Shown here: positions 25,701-33,049 of the stretch, piece after piece
Numbering within the stretch: position 1 is the stretch's first letter
How the letters are laid out: every line of letters starts with the position of its first letter
Origin: Nocardioides plantarum
GTDB taxonomy: Bacteria > Actinomycetota > Actinomycetes > Propionibacteriales > Nocardioidaceae
Length of the DNA stretch: 64,000 nucleotides
Direction: 5' to 3'
Assembly (NCBI RefSeq): GCF_006346395.1
Contig: NZ_VDMS01000001.1
Location: 124,001-188,000 of the forward strand
The notes under the pieces: generated by a model
Databases searched by the model: none
What the model was told of the DNA's origin: nothing
The model's input: only the letters and a program-made list of their open reading frames with translations
Program-made: the position numbers and the translations under genes

Positions 25701-25997
25701 CCATTCAGTACGTGCGGGATGAGTCTCGCGCTCGACGCCCTGCTGCTTCATGTAGGCGTGAAAGTCGGAGTCTTTAAAACGCCCGCCAGCCTCGGACGTG
25801 AACAATGCCCGCCTTGACCACACCCGCTGCTTCTCGACGGAGAGTTGGGACGCCTGCTGCGCGATGCGGAGGTCAGCGCTCGCCTGTTCGGTATAGCCGA
25901 TCTTCTCCCAGCCGTCGTACTTCGGGATGTCCGGCGTGCGCCACGAGTAGACAAGCGGAACGATCTCTCGGTACGTCCTGATCTTGGGGCTAGGCAT
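22710..25997 (-). CDS. GIY-YIG nuclease - DEAD/DEAH helicase - methyltransferase-like protein
   Basis: 1095 aa from the ATG at 25997, which overlaps the upstream gene by 8 bases. Residues ~10-105 look like a GIY-YIG/T5orf172 nuclease (LVYSWRTPDIPKYDGWEKIG, Arg in ADLRIAQQ, catalytic Glu in RTEWHNLDP). Residues ~130-620 are a superfamily 2 helicase: LWNAKPRFGKTLTTYDL near 160, LLVIDEAHEGID near 270, LHLSGTPFKALA, and the C domain TLSVGQLTTGVTVPEW and QYMQAAFRAQNP. A charged coiled-coil region lies at ~730-840. The C-terminus has methyltransferase-like motifs X and I (TPQSVVKTMVDILEA, FADLFSTAGLFLMEIVRRL), the latter lacking the usual glycine pair. Likely restriction subunit. Confidence 0.8.
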   Translation of the reverse strand: MPSPKIRTYREIVPLVYSWRTPDIPKYDGWEKIGYTEQASADLRIAQQASQLSVEKQRVWSRRALFTSEAGGRFKDSDFHAYMKQQGVERETHPARTEWHNLDPAPKSSLDYFNDFAGQDFPDLTGDSEEEYELRPEQRAAVDQAVVAFEAGHDQVLWNAKPRFGKTLTTYDLMRSLDVRKVLIVTNRPAIANSWFDDFSRFIAHQTTFKFVSDSASLAARAPMTRDQWRAYLSNHQGEDPRICEFLSLQDLKGSQYFGGAFDKLKHIAQFDWDLLVIDEAHEGIDTTKTDVAFDQITRKWTLHLSGTPFKALASGKFTPDQIFNWTYEDEQLARRQWVEDGQENPYAALPTLNLLTYQVSRMITDRLAEGVAVAEEEANVDFTFDLNEFFATKASGFFEHEDEVVKFLDCMATNEKYPFSTPELRDEVRHSFWLLNRVASAKALERLLKKHEVFKDYTVILAAGDGRTNDDAVDVVAVGKSLDKVRTAIAQAEKADGRTITLSVGQLTTGVTVPEWTAVIMLSNLSSPAQYMQAAFRAQNPCTFERAGHVYQKQNAYIFDFAPERTLTIFDAFANNLRANPSGDPHLRRENIRVLLNFFPVLGEDAEGRMIELDAGQVLTFPQVFKAREVVRRGFLSNLLFANVAGIFRYSEHIKEILDKLPTAKQGKVKLGDPIEIPVPPPVTDRDGNVQVDVETVINPKVEELGKPVWSVDDIPVAAPDAPAATAAAAIAKAVTEQTRPERKKLKDAYGLTNGQVERDEKRVEQAVKDQIERAYTERNIATRHLDDELKNAATEAEAEAAQDKKAKLDLSFQADILAIVTKTIDEVVPDVVTREETMKEQKRANKTMDDARSHLRGFARTIPMFLMAYADRDVRLSNFDDYTPADVFEEITGITEAEFRLLRDGREVVEEDGTSTTIPGLFDEAVFDQAVQEFLDKKQALADYFNDAQTENIFAYIPQQKTSLVFTPQSVVKTMVDILEAENPGVFSDPDKTFADLFSTAGLFLMEIVRRLDTGLATVLPDQEERLRHILTSQIFEMSHDQILHAITMEAVSGGVPERRAWIVDSGHFKVGNLAKMSAAERQAAVDEMLGDD

Positions 25998-26649
25998 CGG
26001 TCTTCTCTGATTCGTGGACCTTGTCGATCCGGCACGCGGGATAGTTGGCGTAGACAGCGAAGTCGAAGCCAGACTCGCCTCGCAGCGAGACGAAGGTAAA
26101 CGGATCACGCTGAACGTCGCGGGGTTTTCCGTTGATCCGGTGCCACCAGGAGAACTGGATGGACTGTCCTTCAGCGGTCTGGCCCGTCAGCGTGTTGCCG
26201 CGCACGATGTTCGCCTCGATCAAGAACGACGCGGCCCGATGCAGGTCGGTCTCAGGGCCGCAGGGCGCGCCGTGGGCGTCGTGGAAACGATCGAACTCGG
26301 CGAGCATGGCCGCCCTCGCGTCAATGTGGTTGTCCTCGAGCAGCTCGATGCCGTAGATGGAGGCGAGAGCGAACAAAGACTCAATCGGCCATGCCTCCGC
26401 TGCGTGCCACTTCTCGATCGCGTCAAGCTTGCGCCGCAGGATCGCGACGAGGAAGTTGCCGTGGCCAGCCGCCGGTTCGAGGAACGTCCTATCGACGAAA
26501 TCGGGGCCGGTGTCCAACTCCTCCGAGACTAGGTCGAGCATCTGGTCGACCATGTGGCGCGGAGTGAAGACCTCACCGTAGGTCTTCACCCGATGCCGCG
26601 ACCGCACCGCCTGCTCCCCCGGGATCGACTGCGAAACTGTCACGTGCAC
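25990..26649 (-). CDS. N6-adenine DNA methyltransferase, SAM-binding half
   Basis: 219 aa, GTG start at 26649 (a second GTG two codons later is possible). It has motif X (TYGEVFTPRHMVDQMLDLV), motif I (FLEPAAGHGNFLVAIL) and a motif III-like IYGIELLEDNHIDARAAML, but ends with RIDKVHESEKTDA before any NPPY. It therefore carries the SAM-binding part only. The NPPY half begins in the third gene of the operon, after the 1095-aa helicase. Type I- and Eco57I-like methylases normally hold both in one chain. Probably methylates adenine together with the downstream proteins and protects host DNA. Confidence 0.85.
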   Translation of the reverse strand: MHVTVSQSIPGEQAVRSRHRVKTYGEVFTPRHMVDQMLDLVSEELDTGPDFVDRTFLEPAAGHGNFLVAILRRKLDAIEKWHAAEAWPIESLFALASIYGIELLEDNHIDARAAMLAEFDRFHDAHGAPCGPETDLHRAASFLIEANIVRGNTLTGQTAEGQSIQFSWWHRINGKPRDVQRDPFTFVSLRGESGFDFAVYANYPACRIDKVHESEKTDA

Positions 26650-27172
26650 GGCTCGTGCAACATGGGCCTCGGCACCGGTCGTAGGACACGCCTTAACTGT
26701 GACGGCACGTGCACTCCAGATTCTCCGAGAAGTTGACTCCCGCCGAACCTATCCTCTTCGGCTTCCAAGTTCACGCTCCGTCGCGCGGGCACTCATCTGC
26801 AAGCATGCAGCAAGGCCGATCCGGTGCGCTGGCTGCGCCGTTCGGACACACCTGGTCGACGCTGTGTTTGCCGGCTGGCTCGCCTCAGCGTCCTCGGGCG
26901 CCTGATCTCTGTCGCGTTGCCTTTCACCCTGGTCGATGCAGCCCTCAAGACGCGCGAACGCCGCAGCGCAGACCAGGCGGCTGAGAAGGCGGCGAATGAG
27001 CCGTCCGACCCGCGCCGGTGCGTAGAATGCGGTCGAATGACAGCCGAGTCTGCTGCACGATGAGGTGACCCCTCTGCGTCTCTCCCGCGTGCTGGATTCG
27101 TCCCCAGATGCATTCGGCGATGGCGACAGTCGGGGTCGTCCGTGTGCTGAAACCGGCAGTAAACAGCGGGGC
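26650..27172. other. Gap without a convincing gene
   Basis: 523 bases between the R-M operon and the HsdS-like gene. The open frames here (for example 26749-27246 on the minus strand) are Arg/Ser/Ala-rich and have no ribosome site or recognisable motif. The promoter of the R-M operon should lie at the left part, near 26650-26760. I see no RNA gene or repeat. Confidence 0.5.
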
Positions 27173-29446
27173 TTACGTGTTGCTGGTCTTGAGCTCAGGA
27201 ACCGGAAAGCAATCGAGGATCTCGTCCCGTAAAGCGCCTGCTTCACGTTTGTGGCCAGTGGTGAAACTACGCAGCCCTCCCCTTATGTCGGTGATCCGGT
27301 CGACGTAGTAGATCTCCTCGACGGAGCACGCCTCGCACACATCAACCGAGACGAATGGCGACATGGCAACGCACGACTCCGTTTGCTCATGACGAAGATA
27401 GACGACACCAGAGGCCCGAGGAACGCTCGATACAAACTCGGTCCACTCGAAGTCCGGATGGTCGCCGGTCAACGACCTTGCCTGGACGGCAAACGAGTTC
27501 CCCTTCCGCTGCCAATCTGCCCTTTCAACCAAGAGCCACTGGGTTTCTGCGAGCAGGGCAGCGCCCTCTAGTGCCGAGTTCATGGTGTTCAAGATCGCCT
27601 CGACCGAGTTGCGGGCCTCGATCCCGGATCGTGGTGCACCACCGTGCGCCGTTGAATTGCGCCAGGTTACAAGCTCAGCGAGATCAGACAGTAGGCCGCG
27701 ACCCCCCTTGAGTCGACGGGTCGCATCGGCCAGGCCGTAGGCATCAACCCCACGACTTCTGGCAAGTCTTCCGACACCGTCGATGGCTCCGAGCCAATGT
27801 CCGAGACTCGGTCCTCCGGATTTCCACTTGTTGGCCAGTTCACCAAGTTGGTGCACATCAACAGCCGTAGCTTCAGCCGCGTGCGCCCAAGCTGCCGCAG
27901 TGGAGCCAAGGGTCACCAGAATGGACTCGATCAACCTGATCACAGCCGCGTGCTGCGCCAGCGGTTCCTGCTGTTGTCGAAACTGTCGGAGAGCGCGAGC
28001 CACGGGGTAGGGATAAACGTCTTGAAACGCACGTGCAACTTCCTGCTGCCTTTGGAGTTGGCTCTTAACCAGCCGCGCTTCGTCGGCCGCCTCTTGGAGT
28101 TCTTGGCCAACAAGGGCTTGATCAAACGATCTGAACGCCTGATCCCTGCGTTGCTTCAGTCCAGAAATCAACCCATCCAATTCATCAATTGCCTGATCAA
28201 TCTCCCGAAGGCTTTCAGAGCCCGCTGTCTGCTCTATCGCAGCAAGATCTGGAACAGGAACAGCTACGAGATCCTGGCGACGGAGTTGTTGCATCGCCGA
28301 CCCAACTGGAATATTTAGGCGCTGAGCAGTGGATGACTTTAGGTATGCTGCCAGCAAGCCTGGGGAAACAAGTCCTTTGTTTCGAAGGAGGATCACACCG
28401 GTCCCAACGGCGACGCCGTGAAGTTCTTGATCAGCGACCGCCCAGTGTTGCGGGGCTAAGGTCCGACCAACAACATCCCCCGCCGCAATACGCGTCGCCC
28501 TCTCGCCGACGGTCTTCAGTGCGAGTTCGCTCAGCCGTGGGAGACGGTCTCGAATGAGACCGGCTGTCAGCAGAGGTTCGCCTCCGGCTAGGCCAGCCGT
28601 GTCGCGAGCCTGTTGCGGTCGAGCCATGACAACTTCAACCACATCATCTAGTCGTCGCACGCCCCGAGCTTCTGCTGCTTGGTCCATCAGATCGGCTCGC
28701 TCGCCGTCGAGATGGGCCAAATCCCAAGGTGACTCCGGGGCGGGAAGCGGGGATAGCCGAAACGCTCCGCGCTCTGGTCGTTTCCCGCTCGACGTGTTTG
28801 CAAGTTCGTCAGCCAGCCGCCTTCCGCTACGTACATCTCGACTCAAAGAAGCTACTTGCACCCTGGGCTGGACGGAGTTGGCGATTGGCTCGCATCGAAT
28901 CAGTACCTGAGGCGCGGAACTGAGTCCGCCTGGATTCTTCGCAAAGACTATGTGCGTGACCAGCTGTTCAGATAACACCTTTCGAAACTCCTGGTGCCGC
29001 GCACTAGTTAGCGATTCCTGACTTATGGCAAGGACGGCGCGACGAGGTTGTCCGTTCTCAGACCTTAAGAACTCCGCAACCCCGCGCATTGTCTCCACCC
29101 AAGGAGAAGATTGCGACACGTCAAATGCGGCAAATAGTAGATTCGCCTGAGGATGCAGTTCGATCTGCGCCTTCATACGCTCGAATCGCAACGATAGCGC
29201 CGTGGCTATCGCTGGAGTGCCGATGCGAACCCCGCTAGCATGTTCTGGTCGGTCATCGACAGGGATATCGAAACCAACCAGTGCGAGTACTTCCTCGCCT
29301 TCCGTGAAGGCTGCTAGAGCTGTCGCGACCGGCGCAACCTCCTGACCAACTAGTTGAGTCACCAGGCGGGAAAACTCACCTACAGGTGATGTCTGTTGCG
29401 CTTCCGCATCTTCGATTGATCCACTCACGCCTTCCAACTCTGCCAC
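27173..29446 (-). CDS. HsdS/HsdM-like protein with C-terminal HEPN-type motif
   Basis: About 757 aa from a GTG at 29446; TTG at 29470 is the outermost start. Residues ~100-210 resemble a degenerate type I methylase C-region (RRAVLAISQESLTSARHQEF and VFAKNPGGLSSAPQVLI) with no NPPY. Residues ~360-460 match a type I specificity (S) unit: VGTGVILLRNKGLVSPGLLA, AMQQLRRQDLVAVPVPDL and the linker helix LREIDQAIDELDGLISGLKQ. Near residue 598 the sequence TWRNSTAHGGAP fits the HEPN ribonuclease signature R-x4-H. The C-terminus has a Cys cluster (SCVAMS, VDVCEACSVEE). It may recognise DNA and carry an RNase; function uncertain. The 5' end may be truncated. Confidence 0.6.
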   Translation of the reverse strand: MAELEGVSGSIEDAEAQQTSPVGEFSRLVTQLVGQEVAPVATALAAFTEGEEVLALVGFDIPVDDRPEHASGVRIGTPAIATALSLRFERMKAQIELHPQANLLFAAFDVSQSSPWVETMRGVAEFLRSENGQPRRAVLAISQESLTSARHQEFRKVLSEQLVTHIVFAKNPGGLSSAPQVLIRCEPIANSVQPRVQVASLSRDVRSGRRLADELANTSSGKRPERGAFRLSPLPAPESPWDLAHLDGERADLMDQAAEARGVRRLDDVVEVVMARPQQARDTAGLAGGEPLLTAGLIRDRLPRLSELALKTVGERATRIAAGDVVGRTLAPQHWAVADQELHGVAVGTGVILLRNKGLVSPGLLAAYLKSSTAQRLNIPVGSAMQQLRRQDLVAVPVPDLAAIEQTAGSESLREIDQAIDELDGLISGLKQRRDQAFRSFDQALVGQELQEAADEARLVKSQLQRQQEVARAFQDVYPYPVARALRQFRQQQEPLAQHAAVIRLIESILVTLGSTAAAWAHAAEATAVDVHQLGELANKWKSGGPSLGHWLGAIDGVGRLARSRGVDAYGLADATRRLKGGRGLLSDLAELVTWRNSTAHGGAPRSGIEARNSVEAILNTMNSALEGAALLAETQWLLVERADWQRKGNSFAVQARSLTGDHPDFEWTEFVSSVPRASGVVYLRHEQTESCVAMSPFVSVDVCEACSVEEIYYVDRITDIRGGLRSFTTGHKREAGALRDEILDCFPVPELKTSNT

Positions 29447-29878
29447 ATGGGTGCCGCAGAAAGTGCCCAATCGGCCCGAGCGATCGCGATAGGCGGAACC
29501 AAACGCTCGCTGGTCGGCGTGCTTCGCCCAGGAATCTCTGGATGCTCGGCTAAGCCGATTGAGTGAATCTCGTAGCGATCTGCGGTGAGGATGGCCAGTG
29601 CCGCACTGCTAGGTGGTCGATGGCTGCTGCTCCGACGACTCGGCCGGGGTGCCTATTGTTGTGCAGAACACAGTGCTGGCCATGAAGACCGTGCAAGATT
29701 CGCCGGTCATCTGCGGCACCGACGTCATGCCCGTTCGAGGGAACGAATTCAACGGGGCGTCTCCCCCAACTCTGACCCACATGGCTCTACGTGCGCTTGC
29801 GACCCTACGCGTGACGCACTTCTGCCGTCATCCCCATCGACTTCGACACCTTTTAGACGTCATCGGAAGCGGCGGTCT
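29447..29878. other. Gap with a possible 5' remnant of the HsdS-like gene
   Basis: The frame of the HsdS-like gene stays open upstream to 29608 and reads like protein (RDSLNRLSRASRDSWAKHA, then DQRAFGSAYRDRSGRLG) but has no ATG, GTG or TTG before 29470. Beyond 29611 the frame is closed. Either the gene has lost its 5' end or the open stretch is chance. No repeat or RNA gene is visible. The upstream helicase ends at 29879. Confidence 0.4.
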
Positions 29879-32800
29879 TCACTCGTGGTCGACTGAAGTC
29901 GACAGCGGCAGCGGCGGTGGCTCGAGGTCGATCGCCAGATCGGCCAGGTCCAGTTCCAGATCGCCTAAGTAGCGCAGCAAGTCGGCTTGGCGAGGCTGGC
30001 CGAGCACCATCCGGTAGGCGCCGAAAGTACGTAGGAGCCTGCGCAGTGCGTGTGCCTCGCGGCTGAGCGGTAGCGCGGGAATGTAGCGCTCGATGCGCGC
30101 CGGACCGTCGAGCGGCGGGATCCACGACGGATAGATCTCGCTCGCCCCTGGCTCCCGATCTGCAGCCGCAAGCTCGAACACGCAGCGCCAAGGACTAATC
30201 GCGGCTACGACTTCAGGTCGCCCCCCGTAAACGCTCGCCACGTTCTTGCGCACCGCATGGCCCTGGTAGCGATGCACGCGGCCCTCACGCTGCTCAAGGT
30301 CGACGGGGTTGGCCGGGAGGTTCCAGTGGACGACAGCGTGGCTGTACTGATGGAAGTCGAGACCTTCCTGCCCCACCGACGTCGAGGCGAGGACGAAAGG
30401 CCAGAATGGCGAGTTGAACGCGGCTCGGACCTGGCCCTCGCGCATCGCGCTGCTGTCGTCCTCGGCGACCCCTCGACCGAACCTGACCGCCAGGTGGCTG
30501 CGGGTCCGTCGGGTGGTCAGGTCGACCCGGTGGCGGCGGACCTGGACGTCGGTGAAGGTCTGGGCCGCCGTGCGCAACGAGACGGCCTCATCGAAGCTCC
30601 GGGCGATCTCTAGTGCCCGCGCACCCCGCTCCGTTGCCGAGGCCAGCTGGTCGAGCACGTAAACGTACTCATCGAGGACTGCCCCCAGGCCACCGTGGAC
30701 GCAATACGCGAGGACGTCCTGCCAATAGGCACCATCGGATCCCCCTCGCACGATGCCCATCACCTCGGGCTTGTTGAATAAGTTGCGCAGCGACCAAGCC
30801 ATCGCCGAAGCTGCCTCACGGACGTCGTCGATCATCTCGGTCGACGACCCGCCAGAGAGTTGCGCCAGACTGCGCACCGCAGCATTCCCAGGCCCACCGA
30901 TCGCGAGCATCACCAAGACCTCCTCGAGGTCGGCTGGACGACGACCGAGCTCGACCGATGTGATCGCAGAAGCCTCGTCACAGTGGTCGTCGAACCGGCG
31001 GTGGTCGTCGTGCTCCTCGTAGGAGAAACCGTAGGTGAGCTCGCCCATCAGGTCGGCCTCGCGCTGGCGGTCGAGGAGTGCTCCCGTTGCCCAGTACCAG
31101 CGTTCGTCCTCTGCTCCTGAGCTCGGTCCGAGAGGCAGCTCCGCCAACGCAGCAGCCACTCGTCGACGCACCTCGCCCTCGAGGACCGCCCACGACAGGG
31201 GCAGGGTCTGCCCCAGGTCTCGCGCGACGGCGAGCGGGTCACCCAGCTCTGAAAGCGTCACACTCGGATAGAGCAAACCAAACACAGGCATACCAGTGTT
31301 GCGCCCCTCAGCGCTCCGATTGAACGTCAGCAGCCCAGTCGGGCGGGTCGCGTCGTACTGAGCGAAACCGCTGGACGTGCTCGTCTCGCGTGCACGTTCG
31401 CTGATGCGTCGCTCCGCCTCATAACTGAGGACGGTGCTGATCGCCTTCGGCGCGACGGCCCAGGCCGAGAAGATCAGCCGCTTGGTAAAAGTGACGAGCT
31501 CGGCGTCGGCATACGCCAAGTCGAGCTTGTAATAGGGCAAGGAGGGCGGGATCCACAGCAGCTTCCAGGCACCCCGATCGAGTACGTCGCCGACAAGTCC
31601 GCGCATCTTGGCATTGCCGGGGTCGATGGCCGCATAACTGCTTACATCGGACCACGTCAGGCGCGATCCACCCGGCGTGGCGAAGGCAGCGACGAGCGCC
31701 GGATCATCAGGTGCGTGCTTGGTCAGCCGGTCCTTGACCTGGTAGCGCTCCATAAGCTCGAGCACGAACGGCGAGGAGCGCCAGAACTCCAATGGATCCT
31801 GGCCGCCGACCACCTTGGCCACCGCGCCCAGCCGTCGATAGTCGCGGACGTCCTCGGGCACGAGCTTGGTCAGCGGCCACTCGCACTCGACCACAAACCC
31901 ATCACGGTCCGCGGTCGTTGCGAGGCGCTCGGTCCGGCACATAACCCGACGCAGCTCGGTTTGAGCAGCGTCACGCTCTCGACGTACGCGGTCGAGGTCT
32001 CGGGCGTACAGCCCCGAACGCATCCCTGCCATGTGCGACTTGACCCGGGCGGCCCGCTCATTGCCGGCCAGGAAGCGGATGGTGTCCACGAAGTCGCGGT
32101 AGTGGTCGTCGCCCTCAGGCTCGTCGGGGAGGGTGTACATCTTGAAGGGCGTGGCACTCAACATCAGTAGACGGCAGTCGGCATGGTCGAAGAGCTCTCG
32201 CGCGAGCTCGGCACCCTCGCCCTCGTCAGCCAGAAGGTCCTTGAAACGTTGAAACTCGTCGAGGATCACGAGGTCGGGCTGAAGCCGCGTCACAGCTGCC
32301 CTAGCGAGCGATCGACGCAGGCGGCCCATCAGTGCGTAGCGCCGCGAGCTCAGGCCGTACGACACCTTCGTCGCCATGCGAAACTCCTCGACGCAGTCGA
32401 TCACGTCATCCAGCAGCGACCCCTCGCCCTCGCTGTCGTCGAGCAGCAACTTCTCGAAATCCTTGGCAAGCTCGGCAGAGATGACCGAGTCGTCGTGATC
32501 ACGCACGTGGCGCTTGAACTTGTCGTGTCCCGCGGTGCATCGGAAGAACTCCGTCCATGGACCTGGTCGGACCCTCGGCTCTGCAATTTTGAGCATGCGA
32601 TAGAGCAACACCCGCTCTTCAGCGCGCCCGCCGTTGCTGCGCAGGTTGAAGGAGGTGTCGGGCGTGAACGAGATGAAGTTGAGTTTGCGACCCTGCAGAT
32701 GGCGCAGCTGCGAGGCCAGCATTGTCAACCGGTCCGCATCGTGCCTCGCTACGCCGCCTCCGATCCGGAGCTTGGGGAGGTTCTGGCGCGCGATTTGACT

Positions 32801-33049
32801 GTTGGAGCAGATGTAGACCACGTCGATGCGGTCGACGGAGTCCCAAAGATGCTCGATCGTCTTGGCGATCACGCCACGGGCAACCAGGGTCTTGCCCAGA
32901 CCGACCTCGTCGGCCACGAGGAAGCGTCGCGTCGGATCGTCGGGGTGCCAGAGACGGTCGTGCACCATCTCGACGGTCGCACGTTGAAAGTCCTTCAGGA
33001 TGCTGAGCTCGTGCTCCAGGTCGGGGCGCTCCTGCGAATCAGTGCTCAT
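29879..33049 (-). CDS. SNF2-like superfamily 2 helicase of the DUF6361/PLD operon
   Basis: 1056 aa. Helicase motifs: Walker A FLVADEVGLGKTLVARGVI (Lys 53), a DEFQ box in place of DEAH (LVILDEFQRFKDL near 267), LLMLSATPFKMYTLP (motif III), and the C domain with LASTSVGQEGLDFHQYSHAV, HWNLPANPVDLEQREGRVHR (motif VI) near 915-930. The region between is long and helical, as in large SNF2-type defence helicases. No nuclease motif is seen. The ATG overlaps the PLD gene stop (ATGA). Presumably an ATP-driven translocase that feeds or licenses the PLD nuclease (inference). Confidence 0.85.
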   Translation of the reverse strand: MSTDSQERPDLEHELSILKDFQRATVEMVHDRLWHPDDPTRRFLVADEVGLGKTLVARGVIAKTIEHLWDSVDRIDVVYICSNSQIARQNLPKLRIGGGVARHDADRLTMLASQLRHLQGRKLNFISFTPDTSFNLRSNGGRAEERVLLYRMLKIAEPRVRPGPWTEFFRCTAGHDKFKRHVRDHDDSVISAELAKDFEKLLLDDSEGEGSLLDDVIDCVEEFRMATKVSYGLSSRRYALMGRLRRSLARAAVTRLQPDLVILDEFQRFKDLLADEGEGAELARELFDHADCRLLMLSATPFKMYTLPDEPEGDDHYRDFVDTIRFLAGNERAARVKSHMAGMRSGLYARDLDRVRRERDAAQTELRRVMCRTERLATTADRDGFVVECEWPLTKLVPEDVRDYRRLGAVAKVVGGQDPLEFWRSSPFVLELMERYQVKDRLTKHAPDDPALVAAFATPGGSRLTWSDVSSYAAIDPGNAKMRGLVGDVLDRGAWKLLWIPPSLPYYKLDLAYADAELVTFTKRLIFSAWAVAPKAISTVLSYEAERRISERARETSTSSGFAQYDATRPTGLLTFNRSAEGRNTGMPVFGLLYPSVTLSELGDPLAVARDLGQTLPLSWAVLEGEVRRRVAAALAELPLGPSSGAEDERWYWATGALLDRQREADLMGELTYGFSYEEHDDHRRFDDHCDEASAITSVELGRRPADLEEVLVMLAIGGPGNAAVRSLAQLSGGSSTEMIDDVREAASAMAWSLRNLFNKPEVMGIVRGGSDGAYWQDVLAYCVHGGLGAVLDEYVYVLDQLASATERGARALEIARSFDEAVSLRTAAQTFTDVQVRRHRVDLTTRRTRSHLAVRFGRGVAEDDSSAMREGQVRAAFNSPFWPFVLASTSVGQEGLDFHQYSHAVVHWNLPANPVDLEQREGRVHRYQGHAVRKNVASVYGGRPEVVAAISPWRCVFELAAADREPGASEIYPSWIPPLDGPARIERYIPALPLSREAHALRRLLRTFGAYRMVLGQPRQADLLRYLGDLELDLADLAIDLEPPPLPLSTSVDHE

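Noticed and set aside
26749..27246. 165-codon minus-strand frame between the R-M and HsdS-like genes
   Set aside because: Overlaps the end of the HsdS-like gene, has Arg/Ser-rich shadow-like composition, no ribosome site and no motif.
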